Source: Oscillibacter faecalis_A
GTDB lineage: Bacteria > Bacillota > Clostridia > Oscillospirales > Oscillospiraceae
DNA: 64,000 nucleotides
Reading direction: 5' to 3'
NCBI RefSeq assembly: GCF_029218125.1
Contig: NZ_JARFXX010000001.1
Location: 124,001 to 188,000, forward strand
Shown here: piece by piece, positions 1 to 7,191 of the stretch
Numbering within the stretch: position 1 is the stretch's first letter
Layout: each line of letters starts with the position of its first letter
Notes under the pieces: model-generated
Told to the model about the DNA's origin: nothing
What the model saw: only the letters and a program-made list of their open reading frames with translations
Databases searched by the model: none
Program-made: the position numbers and the translations under genes

Positions 1-1
1 C

Positions 2-334
2 GGCGGCGAGGCGGAAACCACCAACAACCGCATGGAGCTCACCGCCGTGATTCGGGCGCTGTCGCTTTTGAAGGAGCCCTGCATCGTGGAGCTGTGGAGC
101 GATTCCAAATACGTCATTGACGGACTTTCCAAGGGCTGGGCCAAGGGCTGGAGAGCCCGGGGCTGGGTAAAAAGCGATAAAAAGCCCGCCCTGAACCCCG
201 ACCTCTGGGACGAGCTGCTGCGGCTGGAGGGCCTGCACACGCTGCACTACCACTGGGTCAAGGGCCACGCGGAGAACGAGTACAATAACCGCTGCGATGA
301 GCTGGCGGTGGCAGAGAGCCGCAAATTCAAATAG
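2..334 (+). CDS. rnhA: Ribonuclease HI (5'-truncated by window edge)
   Basis: C-terminal 110 residues of RNase HI, which cuts the RNA strand of RNA-DNA hybrids. The reading frame is open from base 2, so the start lies outside the window. The family active-site residues are visible in order: Glu in GEAETTNNRMEL, Asp in WSDSKYVIDG, His in KGHAENEYNN and Asp in CDELA. The first catalytic Asp of the family would be upstream of the window. The basic WAKGWRARGW segment matches the substrate-handle region of the family. It converges on nadE, with a shared stem-loop between them. Confidence 0.95.
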   Translation, partial: GGEAETTNNRMELTAVIRALSLLKEPCIVELWSDSKYVIDGLSKGWAKGWRARGWVKSDKKPALNPDLWDELLRLEGLHTLHYHWVKGHAENEYNNRCDELAVAESRKFK

Positions 335-460
335 CAGGCGGCCGAAACGTTTACAATTTATTCACAGCAAACACACAATTTCGCAAAATTGTTTGGGTAT
401 CTTAATACTTGCAAAGGGTCCTCCCAACCCGATGCGTTTTCTCCCTCCTAAAACACACAG

Positions 461-493
461 CAAAGACCCCCGGCCATTGGCCGGGGGTCTTTG
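461..493. terminator. Bidirectional stem-loop between rnhA and nadE
   Basis: Perfect inverted repeat CAAAGACCCCCGGCC / GGCCGGGGGTCTTTG with a short loop, placed between two converging genes. The T tracts are only three bases, so termination strength is uncertain. The rest of 335-575 shows no open frame I would call; it holds a second small AT-rich palindrome (CAATTT-N4-AAATTG) just after rnhA. Confidence 0.7.
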
Positions 494-575
494 TGTATTG
501 CTTCTTGAACGCGTCTGCCGGTTTTCCAGCAGTCCCTTTGCCTCCGATTTCCCGGATACAGGCGGCGTTGGCCGC

Positions 576-1346
576 TTACTTATAATAGTCGGTCTCGTCT
601 GTCAGGGCCATGGAAAGTCCGTTGTGATACACCGGCATCAGTTGGAACTTGAAGCGGCTGGCGCGGTGGAGCCGGTCGATCTTCTCCTTCACTGCCGGGT
701 CCGCCACGCCCTTGCGGACGTACTCATTGACCGCGTGATAGGAAAAGCCGAGGTTATCCTCGTCCGTCAAACCAGTCAGTCCATCGGAGGGCGGCTTGAT
801 GAGGAATTTTTCCGGCAAACCCAGCTCCACTCCCAGTGCGATGACCTCCTCCGTGGTGTACATCCCCAGCGGAGAGAAGGCTCCGGCGGCGTCGCCGTAA
901 ACCGTGCAGTAGCCCACCCAGTCCTCGGAGAGATTGGAGGTATTGAGCACAATGCCGCCCTTCTCGCTCTGCGCCACGGCGTACAGCGTCAGCATCCGCA
1001 TCCGGGAGGGCAGATTTACCCGGGTCTGGCGGCTGGGCTGCATACCAAGCCGCTCCATCTCACCGAGAATGCCCGAGGTCCCCCCCTGAATATTGAACAC
1101 ATAGTGCCGGAGGTTCAGGAATTCCACCAATCCGTTGGAATAGTCAATATCCGGCTGAATACCGTCCGGCATAAGCACGCCCACCACGTTTTCCCGACCA
1201 TAGGCCGCCACAGCCAGCGCGGCCACAGTGGCGCTGTCCTTGCCGCCGGAAATGCCGATGACCGCCGTTTTGCCGCCGCAGGCGGTCATCTGCTGCCGCA
1301 TCCATGCCAGCAGACCGGGCAGTTGTTCCTTTGCGTGAAATTCCAT
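576..1346 (-). CDS. nadE: NH3-dependent NAD+ synthetase
   Basis: 256-residue NAD synthetase, which amidates nicotinic acid adenine dinucleotide with ATP and ammonia in the last step of NAD+ synthesis. The P-loop-like PP-motif GISGGKDSATVAAL near residue 35 and NTSNLSEDWVGYCTVYGDAAG are diagnostic. There is no glutaminase domain, so free ammonia is the likely donor. The start at 1346 is chosen because AGGGTGATCG precedes this ATG. An upstream in-frame ATG near 1484 would translate through the inserted repeat element and is not credible. The repeat copy lies immediately upstream, between this gene and the metal ATPase. Confidence 0.93.
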   Translation of the reverse strand: MEFHAKEQLPGLLAWMRQQMTACGGKTAVIGISGGKDSATVAALAVAAYGRENVVGVLMPDGIQPDIDYSNGLVEFLNLRHYVFNIQGGTSGILGEMERLGMQPSRQTRVNLPSRMRMLTLYAVAQSEKGGIVLNTSNLSEDWVGYCTVYGDAAGAFSPLGMYTTEEVIALGVELGLPEKFLIKPPSDGLTGLTDEDNLGFSYHAVNEYVRKGVADPAVKEKIDRLHRASRFKFQLMPVYHNGLSMALTDETDYYK

Positions 1347-1424
1347 ACGATCACCCTTTCGGAAGTCTTGATGCCCTATTGTAAAACGATGGGCGCATTT
1401 TTGCAAGAATTTTCGCCAAAAAGA

Positions 1425-1640
1425 GGGCGGAGGGCTGAAGCCCTCCGCCCTGAGGCTGTCGATAAAGTGATAAATTTTCCGCAACGGTAAGGAAGGGTGT
1501 GCGCGGGAAACCCAAGAAGGGTGTCCTGCGCCATTAAAATCCTAAGTTTTCAGAACTTTTATAAAGTTCTGAAAACTTGCTCAGCGGGGCGAAAAAACTT
1601 TTTCGCCCCGCTGAGGGCGGAGGGCTGAAGCCCTCCGCCC
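1425..1640 (+). repeat. Interspersed element, copy 1, with duplicated hairpin ends
   Basis: Copy 1 of a three-copy family. A 164-bp core (1451-1614) lies between two identical 26-bp hairpins (1425-1450 and 1615-1640; arms GGGCGGAGGGCT / AGCCCTCCGCCC). The core begins TGAGGCTGTCGAT and contains two further palindromes: AGTTTTCAGAACTTT / AAAGTTCTGAAAACT, and a long one with ends TCAGCGGGGCGAAAAA / TTTTTCGCCCCGCTGA. In the leftward direction the distal hairpin is followed by TCTTTTT, so it resembles the intrinsic terminator of the metal ATPase gene ending at 1652. No protein is evident in the core. Confidence 0.9.
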
Positions 1641-1651
1641 TCTTATCCGCA

Positions 1652-3550
1652 TTATTTTTTCTCGGCCTCCTTGACGTTCAGGCAGCGCATGGCGTTGAGA
1701 ATGGCGATAAACGCCACGCCCACATCGGCAAAGACTGCCAGCCACATCGGTGCCTTACCCAGAGCGCCCATCACCAGCACCACGGCCTTCACTGCCAGAG
1801 CGAACACGATGTTCTGGTGCACGATGCCCACGGTCTTGCGAGCAATGCCGATGGCCACGGCGATTTTGGAGGGCTGATCGTCCATCAGCACCACATCCGC
1901 CGCCTCGATGGCGGCATCGCTGCCAAGACCTCCCATGGCAATGCCGATGTCGGCGCGGGTCAGCACCGGGGCATCGTTGATACCGTCGCCCACAAAGGCC
2001 AGCTTGCCGGTCTCCTTTTTCAGCAGTTCCTCCACGCGGCTCACCTTATCGGCGGGCAGCAGCTCAGCATGGAATTCATCCAGTCCCAGCTCCGCAGCTA
2101 CGGCCTCCGCCACCGGCGCGGAATCGCCGGTGAGCATCACGGTCTTTTTCACACCCAGCCGCTTTAACGCCGCAATGGCCGCCTTGGAATCCGGCTTCGG
2201 CAGGTCGGAGATCACGATATGGCCGGCATAGAACCCATCCGCTGTGACATGGACGATGGTTCCCGGCAGCTCACAGGGCAGCCAGTTCACATTCTGCCGC
2301 TCCATCAGGCGGCTGTTGCCGACGCCCACGGTCCGTCCGTCCACCTTCGCCAGAATACCGTGGCCCGCGATCTCCTCCACATCGGAGACCCGGCCGCTGT
2401 CCATTTCACTCTTGCAGGCGTTCCGCAGAGAAACGGCGATGGGGTGGGTGGAATACTGCTCGGCCAGCGCCGCGTACTCCAACACCTGCTCCGGGGTGAA
2501 GCTCCCCTCCGGGTGAACGGCTGTCACCTCAAAGGTGCCCCGGGTCAGGGTGCCGGTCTTGTCGAACACAACGGTGTCCGCCTTGGCCAACGCCTCCAGA
2601 TAGTTACCGCCCTTGACCAGAATGCCGCACTTGGACGCGCCGCCGATACCGCCGAAGAAGCTCAGAGGCACGGAGATGACCAGTGCGCAGGGGCAGGAGA
2701 TGACCAGGAACGTCAGTGCGCGATGGAGCCAGTTATCCCATGTGGTACCCGCCAAAAACGCCGGAGGCGCGGGCAGGAACGCCAGCATCAGCGTAGGGAT
2801 GAGGAACAGCGCCAGCGCTGCATACACCACGCAGGGCGTATAGTATTTGGCAAAGCGGGTGATGAACTGCTCGCTGACCGCCTTTTTCTCGCTGGAATTT
2901 TCCACCAGCTCCAGAATTTTGGAGACCGTGGATTCCTCACAGGGCTTTGTGACCGTCACCCGCAGCAGACCCGTCAGGTTCACGCAGCCGCTGATGATCT
3001 CGTCCCCGGCATGGATGGTCCGGGGCAGGGCCTCGCCGGTCAGGGCGGCGGTATCCAGCGTGGAGCTGCCCTCCAGTACGGTACCGTCCAGCGGCACCCG
3101 CTCACCGGGCTTCACCACGATGACGGAGCCTACCGTCACATCCTCCGGGTCTACCTCCTCCAAACCGTTTTCCGTTTCCAGATTGGCGGTGTCCGGGCGA
3201 ATGTCCATCAGCGCGGCGATAGACGCCCGGGACTTGCCCACGGCGTAATCCTGAAACAGCTCGCCGGTCTGGTAAAACAGCATAACGAACACGGCCTCGT
3301 CAAATTCGCCGGTGGCAAAGGCACCCACCGTGGCAATGGCCATGAGGAAATTCTCGTCAAAAACCTGCCCGTTGGCGATTCCCATAAACGCCTTCCGCAG
3401 CACATCGTAGCCGATGATGAAATAGGGAATCAGGAAGCACACTGCCTGAAGCCAGCCGCTGAGAGGCAGGAGCTTGAACAAAATCAGCAGCGCCGCAGCC
3501 GCCGCAATGCGGTCGCGGACCTTTTTCTGTTTTTGGGTTAGAGTTGCCAT
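1652..3550 (-). CDS. P1B-type heavy-metal ATPase (Zn/Cd/Pb-type)
   Basis: 632-residue integral-membrane metal pump that exports divalent metal at the cost of ATP. It has the metal-site motif SCPCALVIS in the membrane, the phosphorylation motif DKTGTLTRG, LTGEALPR in the actuator domain and GDGINDAPVL in the P domain. The usual N-terminal metal-binding domain is absent; a free HMA protein is encoded just upstream at 3642-3857, so the domain seems to act in trans. The start at 3550 follows GGAGGAAGAAT; the upstream in-frame ATG has no such site. The gene ends an ArsR-HMA-ATPase operon. CPC and the CadC-like regulator favour Zn/Cd/Pb over copper, but this is inference. Confidence 0.93.
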   Translation of the reverse strand: MATLTQKQKKVRDRIAAAAALLILFKLLPLSGWLQAVCFLIPYFIIGYDVLRKAFMGIANGQVFDENFLMAIATVGAFATGEFDEAVFVMLFYQTGELFQDYAVGKSRASIAALMDIRPDTANLETENGLEEVDPEDVTVGSVIVVKPGERVPLDGTVLEGSSTLDTAALTGEALPRTIHAGDEIISGCVNLTGLLRVTVTKPCEESTVSKILELVENSSEKKAVSEQFITRFAKYYTPCVVYAALALFLIPTLMLAFLPAPPAFLAGTTWDNWLHRALTFLVISCPCALVISVPLSFFGGIGGASKCGILVKGGNYLEALAKADTVVFDKTGTLTRGTFEVTAVHPEGSFTPEQVLEYAALAEQYSTHPIAVSLRNACKSEMDSGRVSDVEEIAGHGILAKVDGRTVGVGNSRLMERQNVNWLPCELPGTIVHVTADGFYAGHIVISDLPKPDSKAAIAALKRLGVKKTVMLTGDSAPVAEAVAAELGLDEFHAELLPADKVSRVEELLKKETGKLAFVGDGINDAPVLTRADIGIAMGGLGSDAAIEAADVVLMDDQPSKIAVAIGIARKTVGIVHQNIVFALAVKAVVLVMGALGKAPMWLAVFADVGVAFIAILNAMRCLNVKEAEKK

Positions 3551-3570
3551 ATTCTTCCTCCTTTCAGGAA

Positions 3571-3595
3571 ACCGCGCCGCCATTGGCGGCGCGGT
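3571..3595 (-). other. Intercistronic stem-loop
   Basis: Perfect hairpin ACCGCGCCGCC-ATT-GGCGGCGCGGT between the HMA gene and the ATPase ribosome binding site, without a T run in the leftward direction. It may stabilise or process the operon mRNA rather than terminate it. Confidence 0.5.
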
Positions 3596-3641
3596 CCGGC
3601 GTGTCGAATATATTTTTTTATCGGCAGCCGCTCACTTGAAT

Positions 3642-3857
3642 TTACTGATACAGCTCACAGTCCGGCTCGATCCTCTTGGCCGTGGAGATGACCTCCTGTA
3701 AAATTTCATCAAACCGGGCATCGTCTGCGTCCAGCGTCAGTTTTTGGGTCATAAAGCTCACCGTCGCCCCATTCACGCCATCGATCTTCTTGATGGCCTC
3801 CTCCACCTTGGCAGCGCAGTTGGCGCAGTCGATTTCGAACTTATAACGCTTTTTCAT
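3642..3857 (-). CDS. Heavy-metal-associated (HMA) domain protein
   Basis: 71-residue single-domain HMA protein with the metal-binding CANCAAKVE motif near the N-terminus and the usual beta-alpha-beta-beta-alpha-beta spacing. It probably binds the cytosolic metal and passes it to the adjacent P1B ATPase, which lacks its own HMA domain. The start at 3857 follows AGGAGGAACCAATT. It lies between the ArsR-type regulator and the ATPase, all leftward. Confidence 0.88.
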   Translation of the reverse strand: MKKRYKFEIDCANCAAKVEEAIKKIDGVNGATVSFMTQKLTLDADDARFDEILQEVISTAKRIEPDCELYQ

Positions 3858-3911
3858 AATTGGTTCCTCCTGATTCATTTATTGATTAGAGAATTACTCG
3901 GAATAACAAAT

Positions 3912-4274
3912 TCACTCAAGGATATGCTCCAGACCCTGATTGATGATGGTCTTCACATGATCGTCCGCCAGCGCGTAAAAAACCGTTTTTCCCTCCCGCC
4001 GGGACTTGACCAGCCGGGCGTTTTTCAGGGCCTTGAGCTGGTGGGAAATGGCGGATTGGGTCATCCCCAGCAGCGCCGCAATATCACAGACGCACATCTC
4101 CGCCTCAAACAGTACGTACAAAATCCGTATCCGGGTGGAATCTCCGAAGATCCGGAACAGCTCCGTCAGGTCATACAGCGTGTCCTCGCTGGGCATCTCC
4201 TTCTGGACCTTTTCCACGATCTCGTCATGGGCGTGGATAAACTCACAGCATTCCACATTATAGCGATCTTCCAT
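3912..4274 (-). CDS. ArsR/SmtB-family metal-responsive repressor (CadC-like)
   Basis: 120-residue winged-helix repressor. The recognition helix MTQSAISHQLKALKNARLV is typical of SmtB/ArsR, and EMCVCDIAALL carries the paired cysteines of the alpha-3 metal site in CadC-type sensors. Additional Cys (ECCEF) and His residues at the N-terminus could complete the site. First gene of the efflux operon. The start at 4274 follows AAGGAGGACGCC. It very likely represses its own promoter until metal binds; operator half-sites overlap the promoter at 4298-4325. Confidence 0.92.
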   Translation of the reverse strand: MEDRYNVECCEFIHAHDEIVEKVQKEMPSEDTLYDLTELFRIFGDSTRIRILYVLFEAEMCVCDIAALLGMTQSAISHQLKALKNARLVKSRREGKTVFYALADDHVKTIINQGLEHILE

Positions 4275-4297
4275 GGCGTCCTCCTTCATTTTAACGT

Positions 4298-4347
4298 ATG
4301 AACGACTGTTCATGTGTTCATGATAGCACTCTTTTCTCTGTTGTCAA
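4298..4347 (-). promoter_or_regulatory. Metal-efflux operon promoter and ArsR-type operator
   Basis: Leftward promoter with -35 TTGACA (4342-4347), a 16-bp spacer and -10 TATCAT (4320-4325). Right at and below the -10 lie three ATGAAC half-sites, two as an inverted pair ATGAAC-GACT-GTTCAT (4298-4313) and a third at 4316-4321. TGAACA/TGTTCA inverted repeats are typical of SmtB/ArsR operators, so autoregulation is expected. Confidence 0.8.
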
Positions 4348-4431
4348 GTCCCTTTTGAAAAAACAGTAGAAAATTTTTGAAAGGTGTGCTATGCTGGTGC
4401 AGACTTACGAAATGACAGATAAGGAGCCCGT

Positions 4432-4860
4432 ATGCATCAGATTTCTTTAGAGACCGCCCGGGAAACGGAGCGGATGAACCAGTTTGCCGTGTACAACCAC
4501 ATTGAAATGGTGGAGGTCGAGCCGGACCACGCCATTTTCCGTCTGAATATCCGCCCGGAGAGCAAGAACGGCTACGGCATGGTCCACGGCGGCGCCATTT
4601 ACGCCATGGCAGACAATGCCACCGGCTTTGCCGCCCACACGGACGGACGCAGCTATGTCACCCAGACCAGCGCCCTGCACTTCCTCCGCAATCAGTCCGA
4701 AGGGGAAATCCGCGCGGACGCCCAAGTACGTCACCGGGGACATTCCACCTGCCTTGTGGCCGTGGACATTTTAGGGGAAAACAACAAGCTCATCGCTACC
4801 GGCGAGTTCACCTTCTTCTGCGTGGACCCGGAACTGATGGCCTCCAAAATCAAAAAATAA
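4432..4860 (+). CDS. PaaI-family hotdog-fold thioesterase
   Basis: 142-residue single hotdog-domain protein. The motif NGYGMVHGGAIYAMADNATG contains the HGG signature and catalytic Asp position of PaaI-type acyl-CoA thioesterases. The strand region SYVTQTSALHFLRN follows. The likely reaction is hydrolysis of an acyl- or aryl-CoA thioester in the cytosol; the substrate cannot be told from sequence. The start follows AAGGAG. It stands alone, followed by two rightward terminators. Confidence 0.88.
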   Translation: MHQISLETARETERMNQFAVYNHIEMVEVEPDHAIFRLNIRPESKNGYGMVHGGAIYAMADNATGFAAHTDGRSYVTQTSALHFLRNQSEGEIRADAQVRHRGHSTCLVAVDILGENNKLIATGEFTFFCVDPELMASKIKK

Positions 4861-4865
4861 TGACA

Positions 4866-4894
4866 AAAAGGACAGGGCTAAGCCCTGTCCTTTT
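4866..4894 (+). terminator. Intrinsic terminator after the thioesterase gene
   Basis: AAAAGGACAGGGCT / AGCCCTGTCCTTTT hairpin directly after the stop codon, ending in TTTT. Confidence 0.8.
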
Positions 4895-4911
4895 CCAAAA
4901 GCATTATCCGC

Positions 4912-4954
4912 GCTCCGGGGATCACCTGTCGGTATGTCCCCGGAGCATTTTTTT
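4912..4954 (+). terminator. Second rightward intrinsic terminator
   Basis: GCTCCGGGG / CCCCGGAGC with a 17-base loop followed by ATTTTTTT. Probably a back-up for the preceding one. Confidence 0.75.
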
Positions 4955-4959
4955 ATTTC

Positions 4960-5235
4960 CGCAGCGGTACCATCAGTTGACAAGGGCAAATATGCTTTCC
5001 AGCGGCCTAAATAGCCGCTGATTTTGTCATTGTCCTTGGCTTGCGCCAGCAAGCCTTCGTCCGCTTCCGCATCAGCGCCCATTTTTGCTTGCTGGAAAGT
5101 CCTTCGGAGTTTTTCGGAATTGGAAACGGCGGCTCAGCGAGGCTGACGAAGCAGCCGGGCTGCCGCCCGGCAATGAGGAAAACGAAGCTGGACATTGTTT
5201 CAGTTCCGAAAAACCGTGTTTGCCCTTATTAACTG
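4960..5235. repeat. Possible inserted repeat-like segment at the kinase 3' end
   Basis: Between the second terminator and the conserved end of the histidine kinase lies about 275 bp that belongs to no recognised gene, with several short overlapping open frames. The kinase frame runs into it for 54 residues past the conserved FIFTLP end. From memory, similar short peptides occur at odd gene ends in related genomes, suggesting a dispersed element; only one copy is in this window, so this is inference. Confidence 0.35.
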
Positions 5236-6439
5236 ATGGTAAGGTAAAGATAAAGCGGGTGGAGACCGCATCGCTTTCTGCCCGGAGGCTGCCCTTGTGC
5301 TCCCGGGCAATGGTGTCGGCGATGGACAATCCCAGACCGAAGCCGGACTGCTCCCCCCGGGAGCTGTCTGCCCGGTAAAAACGCTCAAAAAGATGGGGCA
5401 GATGCTCCGGCGGAATGGGGTCGCCGGGGTTGGCCACCGTTAAGCGGGCCTGCCGCTCCGTCCGCTCCAGCGTCAGCGTGATGGTGCCGCCGGGGGCGCC
5501 GTATTTCACGGCGTTGTCCAGCAGAATGGAAATCAGATGCCGCAGGCGGTCCCTATCTCCCGTGACCGTAACGTCCTCCGCCACATGGTCCTCCAGCGGC
5601 TTGCCCGCCTCAAAGGCCACCGGCTCAAAGGACAGCACGCACTCCGTCGCCACATCGCTGAAATTCACCGGCTCCATGGCGGCGGGACGCACACCGTTGT
5701 CCGCCCGGGCCAGCGTCAGCATTTGCTCCACCAGCGTCCGCATCTGCTCCGCTTCACAGCGAATATTGCCGCTCCAGCGGGCGGGCTTTTCCGGCAGCGC
5801 CGCCCCCTCCAGCAGCTCCGCGTTGGACAAAATCACCGTCAGCGGCGTTTTCAGCTCGTGGGACGCATCGGAAAGGAACTGCCGCTGCTGCCGCCAAGCC
5901 CGCTCCACCGGCCGCGTGACCCAGCGGGACGCCGCCGCAGCGATTCCCAGCAGCACCAGCAGCGCCGCCAGCGCAATGACCAGATAGGAACGGATGACCC
6001 GCGCCAGCGTCGCCTGCTCCATGGACATATCCACAAAGGCCAGCTTGCGGTACAGTCCGTTATCCTCCACGAGATAGCGGAGGTGATAGTCCTCCACCGT
6101 ACCCTCCGTCTGATTCTGCTCCAGACATTGGCTGAGAATATCCCGCAGCGCGTCTGTATCCTCCAAATTGGCATAGGTGCCGCCGGTGATATAGGCCGTG
6201 CCGCCCCAGATATTCACTGTGAAATAGGGCAGCAGCAGCCGGTCCCCGCCGATCTCCACCGATACGCCGGGGGCAGAGCCGCTCCCGTCCTCGCGGATAA
6301 CCTGCGTGAGCACCTGCCGGCTGAGGTCCTCGATATTCTGCCGGACCGCGTGATAGGCGGCGGCGAACACCGCCGCCAGCACCGTCAGCACCAGCGCCAT
6401 GCACACGCCCACGAACTGCCATCGCAGCTTCCGTATCAT
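5072..6439 (-). CDS. Sensor histidine kinase with aberrant C-terminal tail
   Basis: 455-residue membrane kinase: TM1 near residues 8-28, an extracytoplasmic sensor of about 120 residues, TM2 near 165-185, H-box SDASHELKTPLTVI, N-box LDNAVKYGAPGG, and G-boxes GFGLGLSIADTIAREH. Partner of the OmpR-type regulator encoded just upstream. The conserved catalytic domain ends at FIFTLP near residue 401. The remaining 54 residues are basic and unlike kinase sequence, and are encoded in the repeat-like segment below, so the native stop was probably lost or displaced. The start follows GGGGAGGCGCTTGTC. Confidence 0.88.
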   Translation of the reverse strand: MIRKLRWQFVGVCMALVLTVLAAVFAAAYHAVRQNIEDLSRQVLTQVIREDGSGSAPGVSVEIGGDRLLLPYFTVNIWGGTAYITGGTYANLEDTDALRDILSQCLEQNQTEGTVEDYHLRYLVEDNGLYRKLAFVDMSMEQATLARVIRSYLVIALAALLVLLGIAAAASRWVTRPVERAWRQQRQFLSDASHELKTPLTVILSNAELLEGAALPEKPARWSGNIRCEAEQMRTLVEQMLTLARADNGVRPAAMEPVNFSDVATECVLSFEPVAFEAGKPLEDHVAEDVTVTGDRDRLRHLISILLDNAVKYGAPGGTITLTLERTERQARLTVANPGDPIPPEHLPHLFERFYRADSSRGEQSGFGLGLSIADTIAREHKGSLRAESDAVSTRFIFTLPSVNKGKHGFSELKQCPASFSSLPGGSPAASSASLSRRFQFRKTPKDFPASKNGR

Positions 6440-6499
6440 GACAAGCGCCTCCCCTTGTCGAAAAGTATGTGGAAAATGTTGAAAACTTGGGGAAAACGG

Positions 6500-7177
6500 T
6501 TATGCCTCCTGCTCCAGCCGGTAGCCCACCATGCGGATGGTACGGATTTTCACCCGGGAGCGGAGGTGCTCCAGCTTTTTCCGCAGAAAGGAGATATAGA
6601 CCTCCACATTGTTGTCCTCGGCGTCGGATTCGTAGCCCCACAGCTTCACAATCAGACTCTCCTTCGTCAGAACCATCTCCCGGCTCCGCAGCAGCAGCTC
6701 CATCATGTCAAACTCCTTACGGCTCAAGCGGACGGACCGCTCCCCGCAGGCCAGCTCAAACGTATCCGGCTCCAGCCGCAAATCGCCGTATTCCAGCACG
6801 TTGGAGGCCCGCTGCTCCGGCTGCCGCCGGGTCAGCATCCGCACGCAGGCCAGCAGCTCCTTGGGCTCAAAGGGCTTGGTGAGGTAGTAATCCGCGCCGC
6901 AGTCCAGCCCCTCTACCCGGTCGGAGAGCTCCGAGCGGGCGGAGAGCATCAGCACCGGCACCGTTTTCCCCTCCTGCCGCAGCGCCCGCAGAACGGAAAA
7001 GCCGTCCTTCTTCGGCAGCATGACGTCCAGAATCACCAGATCGTAAATATCCGACAGGGCGTTGTCCAGCCCGCTTTCGCCATCGTGGCAGACGTCGGCG
7101 GCATAGTGCTCCGTGTCCAGCAGGTCCCGCAGCGTTTCCGCCAGCCGGACCTCGTCCTCAACGATCAATACCCGCAT
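6500..7177 (-). CDS. OmpR-family response regulator
   Basis: 225-residue two-domain regulator. The receiver domain has the acidic pair (EDE near residue 7), phospho-acceptor Asp in LVILDVMLPKKDG, and Lys in YYLTKPFEPKELL. The C-terminal winged helix ends in the OmpR-type EVYISFLRKKLEHL...IRMVGYRL. Start follows AGGAGGTGCAGCA. It lies between a DUF4340 gene (14-bp gap) and the kinase, all leftward, so the three probably form one operon; the DUF4340 protein may be functionally linked to the sensed signal. Confidence 0.95.
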   Translation of the reverse strand: MRVLIVEDEVRLAETLRDLLDTEHYAADVCHDGESGLDNALSDIYDLVILDVMLPKKDGFSVLRALRQEGKTVPVLMLSARSELSDRVEGLDCGADYYLTKPFEPKELLACVRMLTRRQPEQRASNVLEYGDLRLEPDTFELACGERSVRLSRKEFDMMELLLRSREMVLTKESLIVKLWGYESDAEDNNVEVYISFLRKKLEHLRSRVKIRTIRMVGYRLEQEA

Positions 7178-7191
7178 TGCTGCACCTCCTG

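Noticed and set aside
344..353. AAACGTTTAC sequence after rnhA as a further LacI-type operator
   Set aside because: It lies at a gene 3' end with no promoter downstream, so a chance match is more likely.
1347..1484. N-terminal extension of nadE into element copy 1
   Set aside because: The extra residues come from the repeat; a similar peptide opens the extended frame near copy 2, so it is not part of either protein. A proper ribosome site precedes the internal ATG.
2219..3541. Long rightward open frame opposite the metal ATPase
   Set aside because: Antisense shadow of a GC-rich gene with strong family motifs on the other strand; His/Arg/Gln-rich and no ribosome site.
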